NCBI GenBank assembly: GCA_022829145.1
Contig: CM040748.1
Location: forward strand, 6,893,501-6,957,500
Length of the DNA stretch: 64,000 bases
Source of the DNA: Albula goreensis
Taxonomy: Eukaryota; Chordata; Actinopteri; Albuliformes; Albulidae
Direction: 5' to 3'
Shown: positions 48,726 to 61,800 of the stretch, piece after piece
How the letters are laid out: every line of letters begins with the position of its first letter
Numbering within the stretch: position 1 is the first letter of the stretch
Notes under the pieces: model-generated
Databases searched by the model: none
Seen by the model: the letters and a program-made list of their open reading frames with translations, nothing else
What the model was told of the DNA's origin: nothing
Made by a program: the position numbers and the translations under genes

Positions 48726-51700
48726 GTTAAATGGATGTCTTTGGGCTTATGAAGGAATGAGAACGATGCTATGGCTTGCAGTTAATATAAGAAAAGTTTC
48801 AGCCTGAATTATACTTGGAATACTTGTTTTGGATGTTGAAGGAAAGAGCGCCAATGTGACAAGAGTAGACACACTCGCAAAAATAAAATTCAGGGATTAG
48901 TAGTGGCCGTATGTCTTACGACTTATGACTTAATGCATGGTAGTCATGGTAGAAATGTGCACACACAGAATATCTGAAGATGAAGAATGTGGCAGGTGGC
49001 TGCATATTTACATAAAAGTAGTTGTTGGCACTGGATAATTATTAAACATAACTATAACAGCATCAATGATGCTTCTACATAAACCAGTCTGAGGACTGCT
49101 CTGATAGTTTGGTTTATCTGGGGAATTAAGATAACCTAAAAAGAAACCAACCCTCTATCATATATTATCAAGTCTCAATATAATCAAATGTATTAAAGAG
49201 GACAGCCTCCAAGTGGTCCATAAAATGATGTCATCACTCCATCCAAGAAAACATGTTACCTCTCAAGCCAAAATTTGCTGTCACCCAGAGCTTTGGGTTT
49301 TGAATCGTCTTGTGTGGATGTGAAGCAACACATTTTTTAAAATGTATGCAGAGTCCTGGCAGCAAACAGCAGCTGATATCAAAAGGAAGATAAACAAAGG
49401 GAGGACTACTGCGGTTGTCCATGTTTATGTAGCAAGTGACTGAACGTAGAGCTGCGATAGCATCACAGATATCATATTTCAACCCATGCCAAGGTGATAA
49501 GTAGGAACCTTAATATCGGCTAAACTGGCTGAGGTACTGATAAAGGAAGTCCACAGCATCAGGAGTAGAACTTCTGCCTGTCCCTGTCACCAGGTGTCAG
49601 ATTGTGACCCCTGTTCCTCTGTTTCCCTGTTTGGCACATGCTGTCATGTCTTCCAGCACTGTCTGTTCTCCTTCACTTTCAAAATAGCCTCAATGAGTAA
49701 TTGCTGAGAATGACACACCTGCACGGTTTGGTGCGAACTATTTTACCCCTTTCAAAAACCATATGGTCTTAACATATGTGTTTGTTTTAAAAAGAATTAA
49801 TAGCAGAAAAGTATTTGCAGCCTATTGTAGTCAATGTGTTTTGCCTGGCTTAATTTGGAGCACTTGCCCCTGTCTACATGTTGGAAAAAGGAGCAGGTCT
49901 GTTGACATGTTTTTGTGTGTTTCTCTGCTCAGGATTTAAAGAACAGTTTGTGCTCTAAATGATTGCATTTACCATGTCACAATAATATACTTCAGGCTGC
50001 TGAGAGCACTGTTTAGCCCTTCGTTAAAAAAACGTAGCAACTTAGCACCAGATATTCTTGCTTTGAGTTGTTGCGGAGAACGTGTGCATCAGTTAGATAA
50101 CTGCTGATACCATGAAGGCTCAATCTGCAGCAGCAGATACATATGTGTCCTGGAGCACAGGGCAGCACAAACCTCAGCTATGCGTGAGTGAGAGAATGTG
50201 CTTCAGTGCAGGGAGAATGTGTGCCAGCAGTGAGGGCTCGGTGCCATAGCCAGCTGTCTTATGTCTCTGTCCTTTGTGTTTTACGTGTTGCCCTACTTTC
50301 ATTCCACATGACATTTATCTGCCGCTGGAAAAAGCAACCATGTGAACATTTTTGCCTCAGCTGGATTTGCACTTTAGTGAGTAACCTACCCCCTTCCCTC
50401 TCCAAAAAAATCAATAAAAAAAAATCCAGCATAAAAGTTAAATGTTCTTAGTTTTGGGGGTGACCTAATTCTACCTATTTTGGAAGAAAGGTCTTTGAAT
50501 AGCTGTTTACACTCTGTAGCCATTTTTATCTACATTTGCCCAATTCCTTGCAAGCAGCAAACAATGAGTTCAGCATTCTGGTATAGCTTATGTTGGGAAC
50601 TTTGTACAAGACAGTCTGTGTTTTTTTTCCTCTGGTAAAAGAGCAGTTCTGATCATCATTTAATGAATAAGTGTTTCCCAAAAAGAAGCAGCTTTGCTGT
50701 ACAGCAGATGCTCCAGCTGTAGGACATTGTGCAGTTAATAAGGAGCAGGCTGGGATGCGTGCCAAGCTGGATCCAAATCATGTTTCCAAGAGATTCAGGT
50801 AGAGACTCAGAACTGGCTGATGGCTTGTTCCATGTCCTTATGATTAAGCAAAATGTTCATCATAAATTCATTTTGAGAAGTAGTCTGCATTTCCATATCT
50901 TTTACTGATCTAAAATATGGTGCAGAGGAGAAGGGATTTTTTTCTTTTTTTTTTGATGCGAGACAATTTTTGATTCAGAATGATATTTTGGTTTGTGCTG
51001 AGAATGTTCATTATATTTCGTATGAGGAAGCTGTGAGTCACCACATGCCACCTACTTCTGCTGATGTTCTTTCTAAGAATCGGGGTGCATGTTTACAGAA
51101 AGAGATATTGTTGTTGTTGCATAACATTACATTACTTATTACATAAGTGCTAATGAATGCGCAGGGTGGATTTGACATGGCAGAAAATTCTTTTTTTTAA
51201 AAAAAGCAATTTCAACCTGAAGTTTTTAACTTTTTCTCCAATGTTCATAAATCCCCCCCCTCACTGCAGAGTCAGTTCAGAGTGATTGGAGGTCACTCTG
51301 CTCTGAAGCGTTTCTTCTTGGCCCTCCACTCAGTCGGCCCAGTCACTTTTCATTCAGCCGTGTCACTTCATGCCCTGCTGATACAGCAGACTGCAGGCGC
51401 CCAGACCGACAGCAGAGTTGATGCTGTGTGACTGGGTGTGGGCATTCTCGCTGACTGTAGCCGGCCCTCATGTTACAGCTAGTTATGCACTAGCCTATGG
51501 GGCTGCTAGTCATGGTTGGCACAGGCACGCTCTGGATCTGCAGTCAGACCATGAGACACATCGATAGTCTGATTGGTTCTGATCTGGTTACTGTCTTACC
51601 AGTGCAAGCCACCCATTGGCCCCTATTGTAGGAACTGTCCCAGTGGCAGGATATGGTGTCTCCCGTAAAGTATAGTAATTGAGTGATTGAAATGCTGTTC

Positions 51701-52846
51701 ATGTTAATTGTGTTTCAAGATTGCTTGGTCTTTGTATGAATGTTCTGCTGTATGCAGCAAGGGAACAAAAGACATTGAAACATTAGAAATTGTGTGTTCT
51801 GATAGGAAGACTTGCTATCAGAAAATTGAGCATCCTAGGCAGACTCTTCCCTTCAAAAACACATTCATGTCAGCTTATTCATTGTTTAGCAGTGCAATAC
51901 TTCTTCCTGGAGCCGGGACATTTTCTGTAGGTGCCTACAAAGGACTAATATTGTCTTTTTTGCATCTTTTAAATTAAATTTGGTTTTCAAGTTATGTTTT
52001 TCAGTTGTGTTCGTGTATTTCAGCAAAGAATGAGAGGAACAAGTGCCACTATGATGCAGTTTGTGCACAAACATCAATGCTTACATTTATGTAAATATAC
52101 ACTGGCATATTGTTTCATTAAAGATTCAATATGTGAATGTATTCTGTTTGTACACTCAAACTTACAAAACCAACCAAAGTGTAAACAATCATGAAAGATG
52201 TATAAACCTGTCTGTCAAAACATAAATTAGAATTACATATTGAACTCCGTTCAGGCATTTATCATTCACAATTCCGATTTAAGAGTAACTAAGGTTTATG
52301 AGCATTCATATTACTTGTGGCCTAATTCATATTCCTACACTCCAGAAGCAGTTTATTTATTGATGTAATGAATAACACTTGTATGGGCACTATGGTTATT
52401 GATGACCCATGTGTTTTCCAGAGCAGTTTGAGCATTAGATTGCTTGCTATTTTGATTGCCAGCCAAGTATACTTTTAAAAAGAAATTGACCCACTGACCG
52501 ACTAAATAAGAAGTGAGGAGAAACTTCAGATGCTAACAGAATACCACTGGGATTGCAATTAGATGTGTGTCAGGTTTATCTGTTTCATGGCCATTTCAGT
52601 TATGGCAGTGAAATAAAGCTAAAATACCTTCCATAATTACATTACAGCTACATACTATGCATGCATACAAAGTTCACCGTTGTTTTGGTGTACAGAGTTA
52701 TTCCCCCAGCCCTGACTATACTGTCCTCTTACCCTGATGCACTCTACATTGAAACTTATTTTGACAGCTTAACCAAAATGTTAATTGATTAATGTTAATC
52801 TGTCAAAGCGTTCTTCAGGGTGTAGTTACATTGTTATTGGTGCCTC

Positions 52847-52887
<41 letters not shown>

Positions 52888-55800
52888 AATTCACTTTAAA
52901 AGTATCAGAACGATCTGTCTCAAGATTATGAAAATATTTTTTTATGAATTTTAAGGTGTGGCTGGCTGGCCTGCTGGGTTTTGTGTTTAGGCTATATTTC
53001 CATTTTACTTTAGGAACTGCTGTTTGGCTTTGCAGAAATCAGGGAAGGTATGAATTAATCTTGATTGTGCTAAATGACAAATTAAAAATGATTGCCAAGT
53101 AAAACTGTCTTTGGCTTCAATTAATATTGTCCAATGAGAGTGAAAGTGGTCTGTCATAAATTGAAGCAGATTGATGAAAGTCCTGTCTGTTGTTCTTGTT
53201 TTTTCCCCTTGCGAACTGCTCATCAGTTTTATGGCAATATAGTTGCAGTCAAATTGATCCTGTCTTAATTGGATGAGACTTTTTCAAGCCCCCTAGGGTA
53301 AGAATAACTGGCTCATAAATATCTTTGGGTTCTGGAATTATTTGTCTTTGGAATCAGAACTTCCAATATCAGCCATTAAAAGTTAGAAATCACATATCAA
53401 ATGTATTCATGCAAAGAGTATAATAAATTGTTTATGGGCATAATACTAATAAGAATCGTCAAAGACCCCCAAATTCATATAAAAGAGAGTGTTCAACATA
53501 GGGGAACACAAAATAATGTATGAATATTTATCAACTAATAAGGAGTTGGCCCTTTGCCTTTAGAACAACTTCATTCTCTCCTGAAATGTTTGGTTATTCA
53601 AGTTTGGCTAGTTTTTTTCTATGGGGATACTGGACTGTTGTTCAAGAAGGATAGCATCCAGTTCTTTTACAAATGATGGTGGTGGAATACACTCTGTGTT
53701 CTACATTCCAGAACTCCCCACAAGGGTTTAGTGATGATCTGATTGGCTGGAGTCATCTGGGGCACTGAATGGATTCTAATGGAATTTGAGGGCTTTGTGG
53801 TTTGGAGGACTTTCTCCTTGAGTGTATTTGGGTGAAATATCTGTATATTGTTTCATCCAGCCGATCCATTGCACTTGATCCATCTCAAATGGCTCTGGCA
53901 AGACCTCACCCCCAGTAGTTCCACCGGCTTTGAAGCCAGTGAAGCCAGTGGGTTAACAATGTTTTTCAGGCAAACCATAAATTAGTATACTCAATGTGTT
54001 AAAAAAAATTCTCATTACCTTGTCTGGCATTCCAGCTCACTCACTCATGTGTCCACTTCAGATTCCTCTTCTGCTATTCAGCGTGTCACATTTGGGAATT
54101 GGCTTTTCTTGTGATCTTCCAAACGCTGCTGTCAGCTTCTTCATCAGTGTGTTAATTTCCTCTGAAAAGGCTTTCGTGATTTCCTCTTTCAAATTGTTCT
54201 GTCTCTGCCAAGAGGAGCAACACAACATCCAACTCTGAACCATGGTTTGAGGCAGCAGCTTGGGAAATTGGCTTGTCTCAGGTGGACTTCATGTTTAGTC
54301 ATGGGTGAATCTTGTGAGAGGGTACAGTGCACCATGTGGTTTTTAGTTCAGATACTCACTTTATCCCACTGGCTGAACTCATTTTAAACACATTTTTATC
54401 AGTGGTCTGTTATGAATGTTAATGGTGCAGGTTGAGTATCCTTTATCTGAAATGCCTGGGACCAGCAGTGTTTAGGATTTTGGATTTTTGAATATTTGCA
54501 TATACAGCCATTCCCCGATATACGTCCAAGTTCCGTTCTGACCGACCGGTTGTATCTCGAAATGGACGAAAATTGGACGTATGTTAACATGGCATGTAGC
54601 AGATGTACACAATGCCGGGATATCACTGATGGTCACTTTCGTACACTTGCAGCCATTAGACCTGGTGGATGCATGACTTAGCAAAATTTTTATATTTACA
54701 TATATTTTTTCTTTTTTAAATTTATACAGTATTTTTTTCAGTTGTATATACGGATGGTCGTAAGTTGCATAGGTCTGGTATTGAATTTTCCACGTGTGGT
54801 GTCATGTCAGTGCTCAAAACTTTTTGGATTTTGGAGCATTTTGTATTTCGCATTTTCCAATTAGGCATGCTAAACCTGTACGACGCCATTTTGTACCCAG
54901 AACTAGTATCTTTTAGTGATATCTCTGCACAGTATATGACGTTTCAAGTTGTGAGCTCAACTTAAATATTATCTTGGTAATCCATGACATTTGAACTGTG
55001 TTAATCAAATATGTTGCCGGATGTTATTTATATCGTAAAAAAAAAAAAAAAACTCCAGTCTCAGCCTTGCTTCTGGGAGGTAGGGGAGGGGGCGTGTGGA
55101 TGGGGCAGGGGTTTTGTGTGTAAAAGCAGAAGTAATTATCTTTGGCAGACGTTGGAGTAAAGGAACTCCTCTGCGCACATGCCAAATTAAATTTTATAGT
55201 AATCTAATTGCTGTTTGTGTAGTGGAGAGTAAGGTCAAGCTGAAAATGACTGGAGTCTGCTGGGTCATAATGCTGAGTTAACGAAGATCCTCATCACCGG
55301 GATAAATAAAGATGTGGAGCCTGTCGTTCGGATGCATCCAGGTGTGGCTCATTAATCAGGCTCAGCATTGCCCTTTAAGGACAGTCCTGGCCCGTTAGCG
55401 CGGTTCAGATTTCTCTTGTGCGGATTGGCCGATGAACAACTGCTGCTCAGGGTATGATGCATTTCTTGTGTCGTTGCTGGCTCGCTAATTCGATTTTACA
55501 GCATGGAGCTATGAGATTCTGAGACGAGACATCCTGTTTTTCATTCCCTGTTTAAAAATTTAATGCATGGCTATAGTTTTGAGCCATCATTTGGAGCCTT
55601 CTAGTGTTGTAGTGACACCTCCTCCACTTATCTCTACTTATGTGCCAGCTGAGTGGTAGTGAACCAGAAGCACTGCTCTGGAATCAGTGTAGCTGTTCGG
55701 CGTGTGCTAGAAGGTGTACATTTACAGCAATAACATTTCGGCACTCTATTTTAACAGATCACTTTGATGTTATTGGTTGATGCCTTAATGGGAATGCGAG

Positions 55801-58800
55801 TCAGAAGAGTGGGAGTTCACGTGCCTTCCACCTTTGAGAGTTGTGATTTCATCCCTAAAACCGAATTTTACATCATATCTTATGGAGAGGGTATCCAGTC
55901 TTATCTGTGAGTTGTTGGTGTGGACATTCAACCTATCAAGGACTCATTGTGTTCAATCAAGATTATAATCAGCTGAATAAGATGCTGGATTAATGCAAAA
56001 GGTTCCTTGTAGGCAGCCAGGTTCACAGACAGTCACACAATCTGCTCCTGGTTGCGGTAGTGGTAAGAAGTACTGATATGTGATGGAAATTTCTATGGAA
56101 TGTCATCGTGTTAAACAGGTTTTGACATACCAGTTAAACTAAATATAGATGGGTAATTAAATCTCACTTATCAGCCTAGTGATGATATTGTGATTGACTA
56201 AATCCCCTCTCCAACGTAAGGATCAGTTTAAGTAGTTTGCTTGCTTCCCTTGCTTGTGAATATGTTCTTTCTCCTTTGGCATTACCTTTGTGCCAGATGT
56301 AATTATGATCCACAGGAAGATTTCCCAGTACCTGTACGGCACCAACGATGCTGCTGATTACAGACATGTCAATTGAATTAGTTTGCATTTTTCAAAATTA
56401 AATGAAGTACAATTAAGGGATTCAAAAAGCTGCTGATTAATCAGAGGTAGTGTGATTGAATTTATCATGGGTTTAATGGCTACCGTTGGCAAAATGTCTT
56501 CTTATTCTTCAGGTGCTGGTCCATCTGTATGTGGTAGTACACTGTAAACATAAATCTGAGTCAGCATGAACCTCATCCCGCGATGTGCTAAGGGGCAAAG
56601 GGGCAAAGGGACATGCCCAATATCCTGGCAGGTAGAAAGCCGTCTCAGTGCCAACTTATTCTGTCAGCTCTCATCGGCCCCTTACCGTGTCTACATAAAG
56701 GCTTATTTCCTTTGCCTCTAGCACCATTGACAAATGGTTTCACTTTTCCAGTCTTTTTTTTTGTCATAGTTATTGTACATTCCAGGCTCACAGAACACCA
56801 GACAACTTTAAGCATCCTTAAGGTGGTGAAGTGTTCTAAAGCACTGGTTCTCTATGCAGGGGATGTGTCTTGTGGACCTGAACTGAATCCTAACCGTGCT
56901 CGTGCCATCTGGTTCAGAGCCCCGCAGGTGGCACTTCCTGTCACCGCAGACGGCACGTCACCGCAGACGGTGTCACCCAGGAAGGGCTGGTTTCAATCAT
57001 TCGGGGAATTACATGCTTCATGGTACAAGAACAACCAGTCGATCAGGTGTCTGCAGCCCCTGCACCAGCTGTGTGAGGGCAGCTCCGCGGGTGGGCTGTG
57101 GAGTGGAAAATAATTGGATCCTGGCCTCACCCATTTCACAGGACCGTCATGAATTAACAATTCTTCCTGAGTGATTGACTGGACTAAAATCAGAGACTGT
57201 GCCGGAAGAAAAACAAAAAAAAAAAATATATATATACATATACACACACACACACATTTCCCCACGTCCCCACATCCCCACTGGACATACGGAGTAGTTA
57301 TTGGTGTGATACTTTGTATGGAATTCAGAGTATAGTCAGTTTGCTTGTCAAGGTAGTTATAGTACATTTCATCTTTCTATGTAACTGTAACCCAGCTCTC
57401 TGAAAAAGAGTGTTTTGATACACTACATAATAATAATTCAATCATAGAAAAAATAACATATGAGTAGGTGTGACATTGTTCTTTCACATTTGGTGAAAGA
57501 ACAATGTCAGTTTGGTTGCTCTGTTTTAATTAGAAACAGCCATTGAAGGAGTCTTGATCAGTGGTGTAGGCATAATCCATATGAGCTGTTACAATATGGA
57601 AGGAGTGTCCATACTGTTATCATCATAATACTGTAATACATCCTTATGTACATCACAATAAGTTATGATTCACAACTTTGGATTTTGTTTCGCAAATCGT
57701 TGACTTCTACATCATCTACTGTGATTGTTTTAAATAAAAAAAGAGAAATAAGCAGACAGATCACCTCATTTTGTTCATTGCAGCTGTGTGGAATCTTAAT
57801 ACTGGACAAAAACCAGCTGTAGTCCATTCAGCGGCATGGTTATGGTCCTCCTCCTCAAGACGATAACCACAAGGACACTTATCTCAGCCAGAAACTCCCT
57901 GTAAATCCATGCCTGTCTAGATTAGGGTCTTCACAAATGTTAATGCAAAGTTTTTTTTTTTTTTTTAAATGCCGCAAGTACAATTAAAAATTCATTTTAC
58001 TTAGGAAAGACAATAAAGACCCATAAGAAGTTCTAACTTTGGTTTCCTTATCTCTTTTAGCACCTGCTGTAGTATGAGGACAGAAATAGTCAAAATATGA
58101 ATGTTGCGGTGAAGAACTCTAATTGACATGCCCATTAATAGCTGAGAACTTTTTTTCCCCTTGTGGATTATTATAGTTAATCATAATTTAAAAATTCTAC
58201 TTAAATGACTGAACCAAGAGATAATTTACCTGTAACACACTGGGGGAGACAGGCTTGTAGAAGTTTTCAGGCTGTATATTCTTATGACCTTGTTCATATT
58301 TGAATTGATGGGGTAGAGAAAGGATTGAGTCATGGGGGTTTTTTCAAATCAAGTGTGTGTCTCAACATCTCAGTTTAAGTGTTCTTCAGTGGTTGCAGAT
58401 TTAGCAGTGTAGAGGTACAAGGCAATTTTACCATGGAGCTCCGCTTAGATAATGGCATGACCTGTAATCCTCTGTGGAGCTGCAGTCCTGAAGGGGAAAT
58501 ATTTACTCTAAATACAGTATGTAACGAACACATCCCCCCCACCTCTACTATTCTTTTAAATAAAAAAAAACTTTCTTTGAACTGTTATTAAATTGAACTT
58601 TTTTTTTCTTTCTTTTTTCTTGTACCTAATTTTGTGTTAAAATTATTGCATTAGGCATTAGGGAATCCACTATGAGACAGGGTAAGGGATGTGATTTGGA
58701 ACTATTGAGAGGTTTTTCTTTTTTAGGCATACATAGACCTTTTTGGTATAGAAATACATACATATGTAAACTGTTGAGTTGTAATCTGAAGTGTTCTCTT

Positions 58801-61800
58801 GGCAGCTTTTGGCTGTTTACAAATAGTTAAGTATTTCACTCTCCTAAGTTATTTTTGAGCAATTGTTTAGTTAGGCTGAAACATTACAATTATGACAGTA
58901 ATATAAAATATGGAATGAAATGTCATATGCAATCAGCGTCAAGGAAGTATGAATAGGAATCAGTTTATGGGGGAGCGCTGCTTGCATTCAGTGTATGCAC
59001 ACAGTCCGATAACTTGCATGAAAATAAGCAAAGAGTGCAGTCAAAACAACAAGAGAATATTCTGTGTTATATATGCATCTATTTTAAAGGCCTGGTGTAT
59101 TATATGGAGTGGATTAATTAACGGGACTGAACTAATGCGCACTGTTCTGGTTGGATTACAGCTACAGGAAATGGTGCTTTGCTATCCCCAACCGCCATCT
59201 GACAGCACAGAAATGAGCTCAGCCCCAGTTATGATACTGGATGTGGAGGATCAAAAGAGGGGGAATGTGGTAACTAAATAAGGAATAAATGGGGAAAAAA
59301 ATACTGAATTACGCAGATGTAGTAGATGTCTGCTGCATGTTTTACTTTTTTTTATTTGGCTTAAATAAAATGACTAAACATCTTTCTGGTAATTTTTTTT
59401 TCAAAAAATTTCGGGTTAAAAGTTGCATTGTATGACATATACAGCTCCAACATATGTGTTCAAGAGACAGTAGATACATGTGATCATATTTTGAGACTTG
59501 GAGTTCGGCCCCCATTTTCTATGTGAAGTTGTGACAGGAAAACTTAACTTGAAGATTCTGTTAATTGGTGTCCGATCTCATTTTATTTGCTAGCTAATGC
59601 ATTGGGTCACTTGTTTGAAAGAAAAAAAAACGATATTTGTTTGAAGCCTCATTTGTTGTGGCATTTTCTGTGTGGCAAATGAACGGTCTTAATGAATGGT
59701 GCTCTGACCGCCGAGCGGTTCCCTTGCTGTTTTTGTGCTTTGGAGAGATGCGCCCTCTCTAAGCAGAAGGATGATGAAAGGGTAAATGAATCTTGTGAGA
59801 GCCTGATTATTTTTTCCTCCACCCCCAACCCCTCCTTTCTCAGCATTTGATCGAATTGAACTTCTGCCGCAAGTAATTTCATTCTCACTTCCCAAGGTCA
59901 AGTGGTAGACGATTCTCCTCAGTCAGTATCTATTTATCTCCAAATGCAAATAGAATGGACTGATTTGCATTGATGGGTACAGAATAACAGGGGTCCCTCT
60001 CAAGGTTGTGCAAGGAGAAGACCGAACAACTATCGATACAGTGGATTGTTTAAAATAGTTATTCCTTAATAATTTGGAATTCTCAGTGTCTAATTAAAAT
60101 ATGAATTATATATACTTGATGTTTTAAGCAGTCTTGAATACTGGCCATTACATTTGAATTACTTGTGCCCAGTGCCCAAAAAGTAATGTACAACCCCTGA
60201 AACTCACTTTGGTACAGATTATGGTGGATGACTGTGCATTTTTGCAAATCTGCACAAAAGCAAAGATTTGAGGCATTTCATTTGGTTTTAGTTTTTAATT
60301 TGTGGACCAAACTAATCACACTTTTCAGTAATTACAGAAGTTCTGTATGCCTCTCCTTCCATAATTTTGAATTCAGGGTGTTACTAGATGGTCATAATAG
60401 ACACTGACCAAAAAATATATGTATATATAAAATAAACTAGATACCAGAAAGTAGCCACAGAGTATTTCCCATAGTTGTTGCAGAATATGTTTGCAATTTG
60501 AATACATTTCTGCCTGATATTTTTAAGATGTAGTTGTGTCTTGGGCAATGGATCTAAACTTTGTACACTTTTTATATGTACATGAAACTGGACAATGTAC
60601 AATAAACAAATGGGAATGAAATAACATTGTAGGGACTCTATGAACTCTGTATGCAAGACTTATACAAGACTTATCCCAGTGAAAGAAGTATAATTTAGAG
60701 CCATGCACCCACCGGCTTTAGACATACCTAGTATTTCCTTACCAATCACGTCTCAGCAAAGGAAGACCTAAGGAGAAGGTAGCAATTTAAACATAAACCA
60801 TATGAGAGGATTATCGTGTCAAGTATGTGAAGCTTCCAGGAGCTATCCTCTGAGACTTTCACTGATTATAAACTAGCATGATGCTTGCCTACCTATCGCC
60901 GCTAAAGTAAATGCTGCTCCCAGATGATAAGACAAGAGCATCCTGAGATCTCTCAAGATCTGACGGTCTAGGTTCTGAGACTTGTTCTGCAGCTATTAAA
61001 TATTTAACTCTGTATGTGGCTGTGTTTACTATTTTTCCCCTTATCGCAGGTTTCCATTTATTCATTCAGTGAGTTTCTCTTAGCGGTCCAACACTTATCA
61101 GAGACAGAAAAACAGAGCCTCACCTGGCGAACCTCTTATGTACAGGGTTTATTTTCCCTATTTGAGATATGTTGGAAATGGTTTTGTGAACCATTTTGAC
61201 AAATGGTCCACATTTATTCAGTGTGAAGTTAAAGTTAACAGAGACAGTAGAGGCACATCTTACCTTTAGCTCTTACTTCTAGTTAAGGCTCACTGTCTGA
61301 GCGTTAGCTGCAAAGTTACTGGTTGTGGATAAGAGGCATTGTTGTTCTGACTGAGGTACATGGGAAGACTTTTACATATATGTAGAGACACACACACACA
61401 CCGCATGCCAGATACAGTGGACTCAGGAATTGTTGGCACCATTGATTTAAGATGGGGGAGAAAAGGCTGTCAAAAGCAGTAAGACAGTAATCTATATAAG
61501 AACAAGCTATATATCACACATTTAGAAAACCATTTTTTAAATCTAGGTATACGGTTATTGGCACTACTGATTAGTACTTGGTGCATGCAGCCTCACCTAG
61601 TAATGATACTGTTGCCGAGGCTCTGCCTTTGCCTGTGTTTAATAGGGTCAAAGAGCACATTGGGAGGGATAATGGATCATTCCTCCATGTCCAGCTTCCT
61701 GAGATGTTTGTGATGTCCTTGGGTCTATGCTGATGTACTGCCCTCTTCAATTCAGGCAACAGGTCTTCAATCAGGTTTAAGTCTGGAGGAAATGGCATTG

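Noticed and set aside
54496-54681. 61-codon frame
   Set aside because: Lies inside the nested Tigger-like element.
56613-57113. 166-codon plus frame in the large intron
   Set aside because: Long by chance standards, but no recognisable domain and no splice or promoter context. It includes a small tandem TCACCGCAGACGG repeat.
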